A stretch of DNA of 64,000 bases from Rhodanobacter sp. (GCA_004298505.1 SCRO01000046.1:23589-87588); one strand, 5' to 3'. Counted from the stretch's first letter, positions 9,114-21,476 are shown. The notes: generated by a model from the sequence alone, not told the origin. Translations and numbers: made by a program.

Positions 9114-10921
9114 AGCGCATCCTCCCAGCTGCGCGACAGTCGCAGGGCGGCCTGGATCAGGCCAACCATCGAGTAGGTCTGGGGAAAGTTGCCCCAGGCC
9201 TCGCCGCTGCCCGGCGCGATGTCCTCGGACAACAACCCCAGCGCATTGCGCTGCTCGAGCATGTTTTCAAACAGCAGGCGAGCGCGATCCTTGCGCCCGG
9301 TGGCGGCGAGCGCCTCGATGTACCAGAACGTGCACACGCTGAAACTGGTTTTCGGCGTGCCGAAATCGTCCGGTGCCACGTAGCGGAACAGGTATTCACC
9401 TTGGCCAAGCTTTTCGCCGATCGCATCGACGGTGGCCACGAAGCGCGGATCGCTGGCGTCGATGAAACCAATGTTGGAAAGCAGCAACAGGCTCGCATCG
9501 AGGTTCTCGCCCTCGTAAGACTCGACAAAATGGCCCAGTTCGTCGCTCCATGCGCGCTTTTCGATGTCTTTGTGCAGTTTCACCGCGCTGTCATGCCAGT
9601 ACCTGGCCCGATCATCCAGCCCCAGTTCGGTGGCGATGTGAGCCAGCCGATTGCAGGCAGCCCAGCACATGGCTGCCGAGTAGGTATGCACGGCCGCGCG
9701 GCCACGGTATTCCCACAAACCCGCGTCGGGTTGCTCGGCCATGCGCAGCGCCTCGTCGCCCATGCGCTCCAGCCGATGAAAAGTCAGCTCATCGCCGCGA
9801 TGTTCCAGACGGCAGTCGAAAAACAGTTGCGCTGCCGCCAGTACCACCGAGCCGTAGACGTCGTTCTGGCGCTGACGCCATGCGTCGTTGCCCACCCGCA
9901 CCGGCCCCATGCCGCGGTAGCCGGCGAGGCTGTCGCACTGGCGCTCGGTCAGTTCGCGCTCGAAGGTGATGCCGAACACCGGACCGATCTCGCCGCCCTC
10001 CTCGCCGTCGGCAGCGATTACGTTGAAGACATAGTGGATATATTCCTCCATGCTGCGCGTGACGCCGAGTCGGTTCATCGCGCGCACGGTGAAGCCCGCG
10101 TCGCGCAGCCAGCAATAACGATAATCCCAGTTGCGCGAACTGCCCGGAAACTCGGGGATCGATGTAGTCAGCGCCGCGACGATGGCGCCCGTGGCCTCGT
10201 ACTGGCACAGCTTGAGGGTGATCGCCGCGCGGATCACCGGCTCTTGCCATTCATAGGGCACGGCTAGGTAACGCGACCACTCACGCCAGTAGCTGGCGGT
10301 GCGCTCGAGCATGTGGTGGATATAGTCGGCGGGGCTCTGATCCAGCGTCTCGTCCGGGCCGAACACGAAATGTGCGGGGTGTTCCAGCCCGAAAGCCAGG
10401 CCGCGCTCGATCATCGGCGTGGACACGTCGCTGGTCAGCCGCTGCACCGTATCGCTGAGCAGGTAGCGGATATGGTTGCTGCCCGAGGTGGTTTTTGGCG
10501 AGGTGGCACCGTAGTCGCACAGCGGGCGCATGCGTACGCGGATGCGCGGCGAACCGCTGAGCGGATTGACCCGCCGTGCCAGGGTGACCGGATGATAGAG
10601 GCGACCCTTCACGTTGTGTCGGGGGGCGAAATCGATCACTTCGATGACGCCGCCGTGACGATCGAACATGCGCGTGATCAACACCGCCGTGTTCGGCAGG
10701 TAATGCTGTTCGGAACGCTCGAAATCCTCCAGCTCGATCGTCCAGTCGCCGTCGCCGGATGTCGGAGACAGCAGGGCGCAGAAGCTGGCGTCCGCGTCAA
10801 AGCGCGGTAGGCAGCACCACACGATGCTTGCGCGGTCGTCGATGAGGGCAGCGATGCTGCCATTGCCGATGACACCCAAATCAAGACTGACTTGGCGGGA
10901 TTTCTCGGGGGAGTCCGACAT
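9110..10921 (-). CDS. GH15-family glycoside hydrolase in trehalose operon
   Basis: 603 aa from MSDSPEKSRQVSLDLGVIGNG. The start at 10921 has an AAGGAGA ribosome-binding site, so the 66-residue upstream extension in the ORF track is rejected. The protein has the GH15 layout: an N-terminal beta-sandwich followed by an (alpha/alpha)6 barrel with RNWDYRYCWLRDAGFTV, LWEYRGRAAVHTYS and the late SGEAWGNFPQTYS segment, where the catalytic glutamates are expected. Some bacterial GH15 proteins are glucoamylases and others act on trehalose. Lying between otsB and otsA, with overlaps at both ends, it may be a trehalase or a glucan-trimming enzyme tied to trehalose turnover. The substrate is not decidable from sequence. 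Confidence 0.9.
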   Translation of the reverse strand: MSDSPEKSRQVSLDLGVIGNGSIAALIDDRASIVWCCLPRFDADASFCALLSPTSGDGDWTIELEDFERSEQHYLPNTAVLITRMFDRHGGVIEVIDFAPRHNVKGRLYHPVTLARRVNPLSGSPRIRVRMRPLCDYGATSPKTTSGSNHIRYLLSDTVQRLTSDVSTPMIERGLAFGLEHPAHFVFGPDETLDQSPADYIHHMLERTASYWREWSRYLAVPYEWQEPVIRAAITLKLCQYEATGAIVAALTTSIPEFPGSSRNWDYRYCWLRDAGFTVRAMNRLGVTRSMEEYIHYVFNVIAADGEEGGEIGPVFGITFERELTERQCDSLAGYRGMGPVRVGNDAWRQRQNDVYGSVVLAAAQLFFDCRLEHRGDELTFHRLERMGDEALRMAEQPDAGLWEYRGRAAVHTYSAAMCWAACNRLAHIATELGLDDRARYWHDSAVKLHKDIEKRAWSDELGHFVESYEGENLDASLLLLSNIGFIDASDPRFVATVDAIGEKLGQGEYLFRYVAPDDFGTPKTSFSVCTFWYIEALAATGRKDRARLLFENMLEQRNALGLLSEDIAPGSGEAWGNFPQTYSMVGLIQAALRLSRSWEDAL

Positions 10922-11711
10922 CGGGGGGGTCTCCTTGCGACATGGCTTCCAGGACGCGTTGAAGCCAGGTCTGTGCCGAAGCAGGACCTGGCAGTGTGAA
11001 ATGGGCCAGCGTGGGTTCGCGCGAACCCACGCGAACACTGATGCCGTGGGCGCGGTTGATCTGCTCGAAGGCGTGCTCATCGGTGAGGTCATCGCCCAGA
11101 TAGACCGGGGTGCAGCCAAGAAACGGAGGTTGGCCCAGCAACCGCCGCACGGCCTCGCCCTTGTCCATGCCGGCAGGCCGGAATTCCAGCACTTGCCGTC
11201 CCGGTTGCAGTTCGTAGTCCGTCAGCTGCGGCAGCAGCGCTTCGGCCGCGACGCGCAACGCCGCCAGCTGGTCGGGATCGGCGCGGCAATGCAGGGCAAC
11301 TGCGTGCCGTTTGTCTTCAAGCTCGACACCCGCGAAGCGCGTAGCGAGCTCACCCGCCTTCTCGCGCATGCGTGCCCGGCTGGCGGCACTGATGTGCCCA
11401 CGTCGAAAACTGCCATTGGCGTACCGCAATTCCATCCCGTGCAGACCGGCTGCCGCCCAATGCGTTCTTCCGAAGATGCGATCGATATCGTCCAGTGCGC
11501 GACCACTGACCAGCGCCATTGCCCCGCCCAGTGCAGCATGCAGGCCGTGCAGCAGGCCAGTCAGCTTTGACGTGGCGACTACCAACTGTGGATCGTGGCT
11601 GAAATCCAGCAAGGTGCCATCGACGTCCAGCAGCAACCCCCAGCGCGCACCTGCACGAGGCAGGGGTGGTGCCGGCAAGGACGCGTTTTGTCCAGACGAG
11701 CCGTTAAACAT
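10881..11711 (-). CDS. otsB: Trehalose-6-phosphate phosphatase
   Basis: 276 aa HAD-superfamily phosphatase. LLLDVDGTLLDF gives the nucleophile and acid/base aspartates (Asp29, Asp31), and YLGDDLTDEHAF is the Mg-binding motif. It dephosphorylates trehalose-6-phosphate to trehalose. It is first in the operon, and its 3' end overlaps the GH15 start by about 41 nt, which suggests translational coupling. It is divergent from clpB across a 132-bp region. Confidence 0.95.
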   Translation of the reverse strand: MFNGSSGQNASLPAPPLPRAGARWGLLLDVDGTLLDFSHDPQLVVATSKLTGLLHGLHAALGGAMALVSGRALDDIDRIFGRTHWAAAGLHGMELRYANGSFRRGHISAASRARMREKAGELATRFAGVELEDKRHAVALHCRADPDQLAALRVAAEALLPQLTDYELQPGRQVLEFRPAGMDKGEAVRRLLGQPPFLGCTPVYLGDDLTDEHAFEQINRAHGISVRVGSREPTLAHFTLPGPASAQTWLQRVLEAMSQGDPPDVGLPREIPPSQS

Positions 11712-11765
11712 GCGTCGACCGTATCAAAGCAAATGTGAAAGTCGCCTGCCGGGCCCGCTGGGGCG

Positions 11766-11794
11766 CTTGAACCGGGAGTTGGAAGTCCACATCT
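11766..11794 (+). promoter_or_regulatory. Heat-shock (sigma-32) promoter of clpB
   Basis: CTTGAAC (11766-11772), a 14-nt spacer, then CCACATCT (11787-11794). This matches the sigma-32 consensus (CTTGAAA, spacer, CCCCATNT) at nearly every position and lies 50 bp before the clpB start. Confidence 0.75.
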
Positions 11795-11843
11795 CTTGCG
11801 CAGCGACGGGTTGCCGTCGAACGATCAGCGAGGACACAAGCTC

Positions 11844-14429
<2,586 letters not shown>

Positions 14430-14447
14430 TACCAGGTGCGCCGTCGA

Positions 14448-15692
14448 TCAGGTCGATGGCGCATCCGGCATCTCGGGCCCGTCGGTTTCCGGCATCAGCT
14501 CCAGGGCCGACGGCGTGGTGCGCAGCATCGGACGGAAGTGCGCTTCATCGGCACCGGTGCGACGGAACGTCTGGTAGCGATATCCCGCATACACCGCGAT
14601 GGCGCCATGTACCAGTGCGAACCATCCGAACAGCGACCACGGGCCTGTTGCCGACATCAGTGCGCCGGCGATCAACGGGCCCAGCGCCGAGCCGACGCCG
14701 TAGAGCAACAACACACTGCTGCTGGCCGCCATCAGGTCCTCCGGCGGCAGGTGGTCGACCAGGTGCGCGACCACGATCGGATAGACCGCGAAGGCCGTGC
14801 CGCCGTACAGGAAGATTATCGTCAGCGAGGCCATCCGCAATCCCGCGAGGAAAGGTGCCACGATCGCCAGTGCACCGGCGGCAGCGCAGACCAAGGCCAA
14901 CGCGATGCGCCGGTCGTGGCGGTCGGACAACCGGCCCAGCGGCCATTGCAGCAAGGCGCCACCCACGATGGCCACACTCATGTAGGTGCCCACCTCGGCC
15001 GCCTCGAAGCCGGTGTTCTTGACATAGACCGGCAACAATCCCCAGAACGCGCCCATCCCCAGGCCCGACAGCAGGGCGCCAACGCCGGCACTGGGGGCGG
15101 CGGCGAACAGTCGGCTCAGGCGCAACTTTGGCGTCGGTTGCAACACTGGCTGGGCCAGCCGTGTCGCCACCACCGGCAGCGTGGCGGCGCAGATCAGCAA
15201 TGCCACCACGGTAAACAGCACGAACGGCTGGCCGTCGATGCGCAACAGCTGCTGCGCCAGCGCCAGCGCGCCCAGGTTCACCACCATGTAGGCCGCGAAC
15301 ACGCTGCCGCGCTGCGCCGGTTGTGCGCTGGCGTTCAGCCAGCTCTCGATCAGCATGTACAGGCCGACCAGCACGACCCCCGTCAGCAGGCGCAGCGCCA
15401 GCCACAGCAGCGGCGCATGGCTGAGCGCGTGCAACAGCACCACGCAGGCCACGCAGGCGGTGCAAAACGCAAACGTGCGGATGTAACCGATGCGCTGCAC
15501 CAGCGGCGGGATCGTGAACGTGCCCACGAGGTAACCGGCATAGTAGGCCGAGGTCAGGCCCCCGAGCAGGGTGTTCGAATACCCGTACATGTCGCCGCGC
15601 AGCGGGATCAGGGTATTGAGCAAACCCACGCCGAGCAGCAGCAATGCGGTGCCGGCAAGCAGCGAGGCAATCGGGCGCAACGTGCGAAGCAT
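14448..15692 (-). CDS. MFS transporter (12 TM, YcaD-like)
   Basis: 414 aa from MLRTLRPIASLLAGTALLLLG. The protein is hydrophobic throughout, with about 12 membrane segments. It has the MFS loop motif GRLSDRHDRR between helices and an ESWLNASA segment seen in YcaD/YfkF-type carriers. The substrate is unknown. The ORF is open to 15740 and a longer start is possible; GAGG about 14 nt upstream of 15692 is a weak ribosome-binding site. It is convergent with clpB, with only 18 bp between the stops. Confidence 0.85.
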   Translation of the reverse strand: MLRTLRPIASLLAGTALLLLGVGLLNTLIPLRGDMYGYSNTLLGGLTSAYYAGYLVGTFTIPPLVQRIGYIRTFAFCTACVACVVLLHALSHAPLLWLALRLLTGVVLVGLYMLIESWLNASAQPAQRGSVFAAYMVVNLGALALAQQLLRIDGQPFVLFTVVALLICAATLPVVATRLAQPVLQPTPKLRLSRLFAAAPSAGVGALLSGLGMGAFWGLLPVYVKNTGFEAAEVGTYMSVAIVGGALLQWPLGRLSDRHDRRIALALVCAAAGALAIVAPFLAGLRMASLTIIFLYGGTAFAVYPIVVAHLVDHLPPEDLMAASSSVLLLYGVGSALGPLIAGALMSATGPWSLFGWFALVHGAIAVYAGYRYQTFRRTGADEAHFRPMLRTTPSALELMPETDGPEMPDAPST

Positions 15693-15877
15693 GGAATGAA
15701 CGCGAACCTCAGGCGTGTCGGCAAGCGCCCACTGTAACAACTGCGCGTATTCGCGACCGGAAGCGTGATAGCTGTGCCGCGGTGGCCGGATCGATCACGC
15801 CCACGCTCCCGCAAGCGCGATTCGCGGGAAGCCCGTCACGGCGTGAATGCGCTCCAGTGCGACGCTCCACGCTGCGA

Positions 15878-16357
15878 TCAGTGCGCCAGTTCGAGCTTGT
15901 CCGAGAGCACCCAGCCGATGTCGGTCTTGTCGGCATGGCCCTGCTCCAGCGCGACCTGTTCGGTCGAACGCACGTCGGTCAGGGTCAACACCACGTCGGC
16001 CGTTTTCTTCGACAGGCCGATGCCGCCCACGAGCGCGCCGATTCGATGCCCAAGAAATCCGCCAAGGATTCCACCGATGCGATCGCCGCCGGCGTTTCCA
16101 TTGCGGCTGGCGATGTCAGGAATCAGTACGTAGTCCGCCGCCTTCATCTGCCCTTTGCCGACATTCGAGCCGACACGCTCCTCGCCGTTCGCCGCCAGGG
16201 CACGCTCGGTTTCCGCAGCCTGCAATCCGGTGCCGCGATCGACCAGTTTCAAACATCCCGACTCTGAGACGTACACCTTGATCAGCGCGGCGGGCGATGA
16301 CTTGACGTTGCTCACGCATCGCCAATATCTCGGCCCGTATTCGTAAATTTTGCGCAT
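15878..16357 (-). pseudogene. CsgG/HfaB-like lipoprotein fragment
   Basis: 159-aa ORF. Its middle (SESGCLKLVDRGTGLQAAETER, KAADYVLIPDIASRNGNAGG, KKTADVVLTLTDVRSTE) resembles CsgG-family outer-membrane proteins. The N-terminal signal peptide and lipobox are missing; in their place is an unrelated MRKIYEYGPRYW stretch. The C-terminus breaks off at DKTDIGW. I read it as a remnant beside the TonB-receptor fragment, not a working transporter. Confidence 0.6.
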
Positions 16358-16413
16358 TGCCTCGGTTGGCCGCAGCGGGCATTTTTTTCAACGCTGCGGC
16401 CTGACCATCGAGT

Positions 16414-17344
16414 TCACCAGCTGTAGCGTACCTTGCCGTACACGTAGGCACCGTTGTAGCCGAACGGCGAGAAGATTGAGTACTTCAGGGTGCCATGGTT
16501 GGTGTTGTTGGGGATGTTCCGATCCGGGTAGGTATCGAGCGCGTTGTCCGCACCAACGGTGAACATCCAGTTTTGCAGGTGGTAGTTCACCGCCAGATCA
16601 AGGATCCACTTGGGTGTGAAGGTCTGGTCGACCACGGGTGGCGTTGCATTCGGCTTGTAGTTGCCCAGACTGCTGACGTAGCTGGTGTAACGGCCGTAGC
16701 GGGTCAGCGTGCCGGTCACGCCCCAGTTCCCCAGGTTGTACTGCTCGCTGAGGATCAGCTTGCTGCGCGGGCTCGAATTGGCCAGGTAGCCCTTGATGTC
16801 CTGTCGATTCAGGCGGACGAAATTGACACCCAGATTGTTCAGGAGCGCCGGATTGGGTTTGACGCTGGTCACCTTGTTCTGGTTGTAGTTGGCGCTCAGC
16901 GTGCTGGCGAGCGTCCCGGCACTGCCGAAGTCAGCGAAATACGTGCCCACCAGATCGACGCCACGCGTGCGCGTATTGGCGGCGTTGGTGAAGTAATCGA
17001 TGCTGCGGAAATTCAGATTGCTGATGCCGTTGTTCGCCAGATAGCTGACCACGTTCGGCGCAGTAGTCGAAATCGCGCCGGACAGGGCGATCCGGTTGCG
17101 GATGTTGATCTGGTAGACGTCCAGGCTGAGGGTAAGCGCGTTGCTGGGGTTCCACACTGTGCCCAGGGTGAAGTTCGTCGATTTCTCCGGTCGCAGCGGT
17201 TCGGAGCCGAGCAGTTTCGCGATCTGGCTTCCTACCGGCACCAGGCCCGCGTTGTAGATCCCGGCGGGCAGGCCCGCCGAATTGCCGTTGGCGAAAAACA
17301 GCGAGGAGGTCTGCGAAAAGTATTCCTGACTAAGTGCACGCGGA
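16414..17344 (-). pseudogene. TonB-dependent receptor, C-terminal barrel fragment
   Basis: The frame encodes the last third of a TonB-dependent outer-membrane receptor: SQEYFSQTSSLFF, LRPEKSTNFTLG, alternating beta-strands, and a terminal aromatic KVRYSW as expected for Bam recognition. The plug and most of the barrel are missing. Just upstream a GFR codon run (near 17347-17355) is out of frame with SQEYF, indicating a frameshift at the decayed boundary. The track starts it at GTG 17241, but homology continues in frame to about 17344. Confidence 0.75.
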
Positions 17345-17619
17345 ACCCGCTGTCAACCGTGAAGGGTTTATGGCGACGCGCAACCCGCGCCTGCAGTTCT
17401 TGCCGCAAGGACCATCAGCCGGCAGGGCAACCCGCGCCCTGCGCATCGTGGCGCGGCAGCGTTACGGGTGTTATGCGCGGCCCGCGGCGTGCCCTGCACG
17501 GTGGGAGGAGCTGGAACCGGGTGCCGCCGTACGGTGGCGTTGCATTGAAATCGGCTTCTGCGACCCGATAATGCGCTCTGGCCATCCAAGGATTGGCCGG
17601 AGACTTCCAAGGAATACCC
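17345..17619. other. Intergenic region upstream of fmdB
   Basis: 275 bp. The left part is unrecognised DNA next to the truncated TonB receptor. The right part carries the promoter at 17545-17572. No supported gene. Confidence 0.4.
17545..17572 (+). promoter_or_regulatory. Sigma-70-type promoter for fmdB-aspS
   Basis: TTGAAA (17545-17550), a 16-bp spacer, then GATAAT (17567-17572), 48 bp before the fmdB start. Confidence 0.55.
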
Positions 17620-17961
17620 ATGCCCATTTATGAATTTGAATGCAGCGGTTGTGGCCATCGCTTCGATCATCTGCAGAAACTGTCCGATACCGACCCCACG
17701 ATTTGTCCCGCCTGCGCGGCCGCGCAGTTGCGCCGGCGCGTCAGCGCCCCCGCGTTCCGGCTGGCCGGCAGCGGCTGGTATGAGACAGACTTCAAGAAGA
17801 ACGGCGAAAAGAAACACAACCTCGCCGGGACCGCCGGCAGCGACGCGGCCAAGCCAGCCCCGGACAGCAAGCCAGCCCCGGACAGCAAGCCAGCGGCGTC
17901 ACCAGCCCCATCACCTGCACCGGCGGAAGCATCCACCAGGGCCGCGGCGGCTGGCGACTGA
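17620..17961 (+). CDS. FmdB-family zinc-ribbon protein
   Basis: 113 aa from MPIYEFECSGCGHRFD, with AAGGA before it. Two CxxC pairs (CSGCG, CPAC) form a zinc ribbon typical of the FmdB/CxxC_CXXC_SSSS family. The C-terminal half is low-complexity Ala/Pro/Lys with a duplicated KPAPDS unit encoded by an 18-bp direct repeat. The function of this family is not settled. Its place directly upstream of aspS is conserved in proteobacteria. Confidence 0.85.
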   Translation: MPIYEFECSGCGHRFDHLQKLSDTDPTICPACAAAQLRRRVSAPAFRLAGSGWYETDFKKNGEKKHNLAGTAGSDAAKPAPDSKPAPDSKPAASPAPSPAPAEASTRAAAAGD

Positions 17962-18123
17962 GTCACGCGATCGCGTTGTTCTGCTGGCGTCCGTCACTGG
18001 TATCCGACGGGGTGGCGTGGGTCATCCCCCCGGTGGCAATGGCCCGCCGGGGGCTGCGGCAATGCTAATATTCTGGGTCTTTTCACTTGTTCACGCCGCC
18101 TCGCGGCCCGGAGTTTCCAGCGC

Positions 18124-19908
18124 ATGCGCACGCATTACTGCGGCCTTATCGATGAGTCGCTGATCGGCCAGACCGTCACCCTGTGCGGGTGGGTCAACAA
18201 GATTCGCCTGCAGGCCCACGTCGCCTTTGTCGACCTACGTGATCACGAAGGCCTGGCCCAGGTGGTGATCGAGCGCGAGAACGCAGGGGGCTTTGCCGTC
18301 GCCAGCGAGATCGGCAACGAATACTGCCTGCGCGTCACCGGTACCTTGCGCAAGCGCATCGCGGTCAACGACAAGCTCAAGACCGGCACGGTCGAGCTGC
18401 TTGCCGAGACGGTGGAGATCCTCAATGCCGCGAAGGATCTGCCATTCGCGCTGCACGAGAACCCGAACGAGGACATGCGGATGACCTACCGCTACCTCGA
18501 CCTGCGCCGCCCCGAGATGCAGGCGATGATACGCAAGCGGATCCGTCTGGTGCAGGTGCTGCGCCGCTATCTCGACGAGCGTGGTTTCCAGGATGTGGAA
18601 ACGCCGATCCTGACCAAGGCCACGCCCGAGGGCGCACGTGACTACCTGGTACCCAGCCGCGTGCACCCGGGCCAGTTCTACGCGCTGCCGCAGTCGCCGC
18701 AGCTGTTCAAGCAGATCCTGATGGTGGCCGGCTTCGATCGTTACTACCAGATTGCGCGTTGCTTCCGCGACGAGGACCTGCGTGCGGATCGCCAGCCGGA
18801 ATTCACCCAGCTCGACCTGGAGTTCGCCTTCGTCGAGGAAAAGGATGTGCAGGACTTCGTAGAGGATTTGATCCGCCACGTATTCCGCCAGGTGCAGGGC
18901 GTGGAACTGGAGGCGACGTTCCCGCGCATGAGCTGGATAGAGGCGATGCGTCGCTTCGGCTCGGACAAGCCGGACCTGCGTATCGCGCTGGAGTTGGTGG
19001 ATGTGGCCGACGCCCTGAAGCACCTCGAGTTCAAGGTATTCGCCGGGCCGGCGAATGATCCGGCCGGCCGTGTCGCCGCGCTGCGCGTGCCAGGCGGCAG
19101 CACGCTGTCGCGCAAGGATATCGACGGGTTGACCGGGTATGCCTCGCGCTACGGTGCAAAAGGCCTCGCCTGGCTCAAGGTCGAGGATCGGGCGAAAGGC
19201 CGCGACGGGATCAATTCGCCGGTGGCGAAGTTCCTCGACGACATCGCGCTGGACGGCGTGCTCACGGCCACGGCCGCGCAGACCGGCGATATCGTGTTCT
19301 TCGGCGCCGGCGCCTGGAAGACGGTCAGCGACTTCATGGGCGCGGTGCGGCTGAAAGTTGCCAGGGATCGCGGCCTGGTCGAGGACAGCTGGAAGCCGCT
19401 GTGGGTCACCGATTTTCCGATGTTCGAGTACGCCTCGGAGGAGCAGCGCTACGTCGCGCTGCATCACCCGTTCACCGCGCCGAAGATCGACGACATCGCC
19501 GACCTGCGCGCGCACGCGGCAACCGCGGTGAGCCGCGGCTACGACATGGTGCTCAACGGCAACGAGATCGGCGGTGGTTCGATCCGTATCCACCGGCCAG
19601 ACATGCAGAGTGCGGTATTCGAGCTGCTCGGCATCGGCGCCGAGGAAGCCGAGGCGAAGTTCGGCTTCCTGCTCAAGGCGCTGAAGTTTGGCGCGCCCCC
19701 GCATGGCGGCATTGCCTTCGGGGTTGATCGGATTGCCGCGCTGATGGCCGGTACCGAATCCATCCGCGACGTGATCGCGTTCCCCAAGACCACCAGCGCG
19801 CAGGACCTGATGACCGACGCGCCGTCGCCGATTGCCGCAGCGCAGTTGAAAGAATTGCACGTGCTGGTCACCCATGGGAAACGGGAAACGGGGAACGGGG
19901 AACGCTAG
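18124..19908 (+). CDS. aspS: Aspartyl-tRNA synthetase, repeat-encoded C-terminus
   Basis: 594 aa class II synthetase: N-terminal OB-fold anticodon-binding domain (1-105), motif 2 around [18 protein letters not shown], a bacterial GAD insertion domain, and motif 3 [13 protein letters not shown]. It charges tRNA-Asp. Whether it also charges tRNA-Asn is not decidable here. The normal end LKELHVLV is followed by [12 protein letters not shown], encoded by a tandem GGGAAAC/GGGGAAC repeat that also supplies the context of the stop codon. The start at 18124 has GGAG upstream. Confidence 0.96.
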   Translation: MRTHYCGLIDESLIGQTVTLCGWVNKIRLQAHVAFVDLRDHEGLAQVVIERENAGGFAVASEIGNEYCLRVTGTLRKRIAVNDKLKTGTVELLAETVEILNAAKDLPFALHENPNEDMRMTYRYLDLRRPEMQAMIRKRIRLVQVLRRYLDERGFQDVETPILTKATPEGARDYLVPSRVHPGQFYALPQSPQLFKQILMVAGFDRYYQIARCFRDEDLRADRQPEFTQLDLEFAFVEEKDVQDFVEDLIRHVFRQVQGVELEATFPRMSWIEAMRRFGSDKPDLRIALELVDVADALKHLEFKVFAGPANDPAGRVAALRVPGGSTLSRKDIDGLTGYASRYGAKGLAWLKVEDRAKGRDGINSPVAKFLDDIALDGVLTATAAQTGDIVFFGAGAWKTVSDFMGAVRLKVARDRGLVEDSWKPLWVTDFPMFEYASEEQRYVALHHPFTAPKIDDIADLRAHAATAVSRGYDMVLNGNEIGGGSIRIHRPDMQSAVFELLGIGAEEAEAKFGFLLKALKFGAPPHGGIAFGVDRIAALMAGTESIRDVIAFPKTTSAQDLMTDAPSPIAAAQLKELHVLVTHGKRETGNGER

Positions 19909-20018
19909 TGCGCTCGCTCCGGCCCCGCGTTTGCAGGAGGATTGGACTGTAGACATCGGCGGCTTTGTGGCCTTCAGGATGTTGCCGAATGATGGCTGTT
20001 CCCTGTTCCCCGTTCTCG
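19876..20018. repeat. Heptamer inverted repeat spanning the end of aspS
   Basis: The left arm (19876-19904) is tandem GGGAAAC, GGGAAAC, GGGGAAC, GGGGAAC units inside the last codons of aspS. The right arm (19998-20018) is GTTCCCTGTTCCCCGTTC in the spacer before the hydrolase gene. It is the same element family as in nadE but of the GGGAAC subtype. Confidence 0.8.
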
Positions 20019-20028
20019 AGTTCACCTG

Positions 20029-20667
20029 ATGTCCGAACACGTAATCCTGCTGCATGGCCTGTGGATGCGCGGATTCGCGCTATCCATGCTGCACCGTCGG
20101 TTGATGGAGGCAGGCTTTCGCGTGCATCGCTTCGACTACCTGAGCGTGGCCGGGAGCGAACAACATATCCTCGACCGCCTGCATGTGCGCATGGCCGGGC
20201 TGGCGGGCGAGGCCGAGGCCGTGCACCTGGTCGGGCACAGTCTGGGTGGACTGCTCGCGCTGCGCGCCTGCGGTGAACCGGATACCCTTCCGCCAGGGCG
20301 TATCGTCTGCCTCGGCTCACCGTTGCGCGGCAGTGCGGCAGCCCGCGAAATGGCGCGATGGGGCCGTGGCGGGGAGCTCCTGCTGGGTCATAATCGGCAA
20401 CTGATTGAACAGGGTTTCGAGCGCTGGGACGGCGCGCGCGAGGTCGGCGCGATCGCCGGTCGCATGCCGCTGGGCCTGGGGGCCATGCTGGGCCATTTCG
20501 AGGGCGAGCATGACGGCACGGTGGCGGTGGAGGAAACCCGCCTGCCAGGTCTGGCCGACCATTGCGTGGTGGAATCGAACCACACCAGCCTGCTGTTTTC
20601 GCCGGAAGTGGCGCGATTGGTGGCCGGGTTCCTCTACACCGGGCATTTCCCCGCACCCCCGCGCTGA
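20029..20667 (+). CDS. Alpha/beta hydrolase (lipase/esterase-like)
   Basis: 212 aa. It starts MSEHVILLHGLWMRG, the oxyanion-hole strand of alpha/beta hydrolases. The nucleophile elbow is GHSLGG (Ser71), and a candidate catalytic His is in VVESNHTSLL near the end. It is small for a lipase and has no signal peptide, so it is probably cytoplasmic. The substrate is unknown. It sits between aspS and yebC with no obvious operon partner. Confidence 0.8.
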   Translation: MSEHVILLHGLWMRGFALSMLHRRLMEAGFRVHRFDYLSVAGSEQHILDRLHVRMAGLAGEAEAVHLVGHSLGGLLALRACGEPDTLPPGRIVCLGSPLRGSAAAREMARWGRGGELLLGHNRQLIEQGFERWDGAREVGAIAGRMPLGLGAMLGHFEGEHDGTVAVEETRLPGLADHCVVESNHTSLLFSPEVARLVAGFLYTGHFPAPPR

Positions 20668-20750
20668 GCTGCCGCAGGGTCGCTACCGGCACGCCGGCCC
20701 GTTTCGGGTAAAATCAATCGCTTGTCCAATTGCATCGTGCAGGAATCGTC

Positions 20751-21476
20751 ATGGGTAGGGGTCCGTCGATCGAAGGTCGCAAGAATGCCGAAGACGCCAA
20801 GCGCGCCAAGGTGTTCACCAAGCTGATCCGCGAAATCACCGTCGCCACGCGTGCCGGCGTGGTCGACCCGGCCGGCAACCCGCGTTTGCGCGCGGCGGTC
20901 GACAAGGCGCTGTCGGCGAACATGACCCGCGACACCATCGAGCGTGCGATCAAGCGCGGCTCGGGGACGGAGGGCGGCGCAGACATGCAGGAACTGCGCT
21001 ACGAGGGCTACGGCCCCGCCGGCATCGCGTTGATCATCGATTGTTTCACCGACAACCCCACCCGCACCGTGGCCGACGTGCGCTATGCGCTGGCCAAGCA
21101 CGGCGGCAATCTTGGTACGTCGGGCTCGGTGGCGTTCCAGTTCACCCGTTGCGGTGAACTGGTGTTCGCGACCGAAGACAAGGCGAGCGCCGAGGAATTC
21201 GTGCTGGAGTCGGCGCTGGAGGCCGGCGCCGACGATGTCATCAACGAGCATGGCGAAAGCATCGTGTTGTGCGCACCGGAAAATTTCGAGGCGGTACAAC
21301 AGGCGCTGATCGACGCCGGGCTGAGTGCCGTGCATGCTGGCGTGGTGATGCGGCCGAACAATCGCGTCGAGGTGCCCGCGGAGGCGCTCGAATCGTTGCA
21401 GGATTTACTCGAGAAGCTCGATTCACTGGACGATGTGAGCGACGTGTCGCATAACGCCTTGCTGCCTGTAACGTGA
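20751..21476 (+). CDS. yebC: YebC/PmpR-family protein
   Basis: 241 aa from MGRGPSIEGRKNAEDAKRAK, with AGGA before it; the ORF-track start at 20730 is too early. Conserved stretches are FTKLIREIT and the acidic C-terminal ESLQDLLEKLDSLDDV. The family acts as a transcription regulator and, in recent work, as a ribosome-associated factor easing proline-rich stalling. It leads the conserved yebC-ruvC-ruvA series. The stop is directly followed by a heptamer element. A TAAAAT -10-like box lies at about 20709. Confidence 0.92.
   Translation: MGRGPSIEGRKNAEDAKRAKVFTKLIREITVATRAGVVDPAGNPRLRAAVDKALSANMTRDTIERAIKRGSGTEGGADMQELRYEGYGPAGIALIIDCFTDNPTRTVADVRYALAKHGGNLGTSGSVAFQFTRCGELVFATEDKASAEEFVLESALEAGADDVINEHGESIVLCAPENFEAVQQALIDAGLSAVHAGVVMRPNNRVEVPAEALESLQDLLEKLDSLDDVSDVSHNALLPVT

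Noticed and set aside
10922-11119. N-terminal extension of the GH15 protein
   Set aside because: It lies entirely in the otsB coding region in another frame; AAGGAGA marks the start at 10921.
14436-15737. 433-aa plus-strand ORF over the MFS gene
   Set aside because: Gln/Arg/His-rich shadow of the transporter, which has clear membrane helices on the other strand.
17860-17905. Direct repeat that could suggest a CRISPR or VNTR
   Set aside because: Only two 18-bp copies inside the fmdB coding frame; a coding duplication.
18235-20055. 606-aa minus-strand ORF over aspS
   Set aside because: Shadow of aspS; no domain signature.
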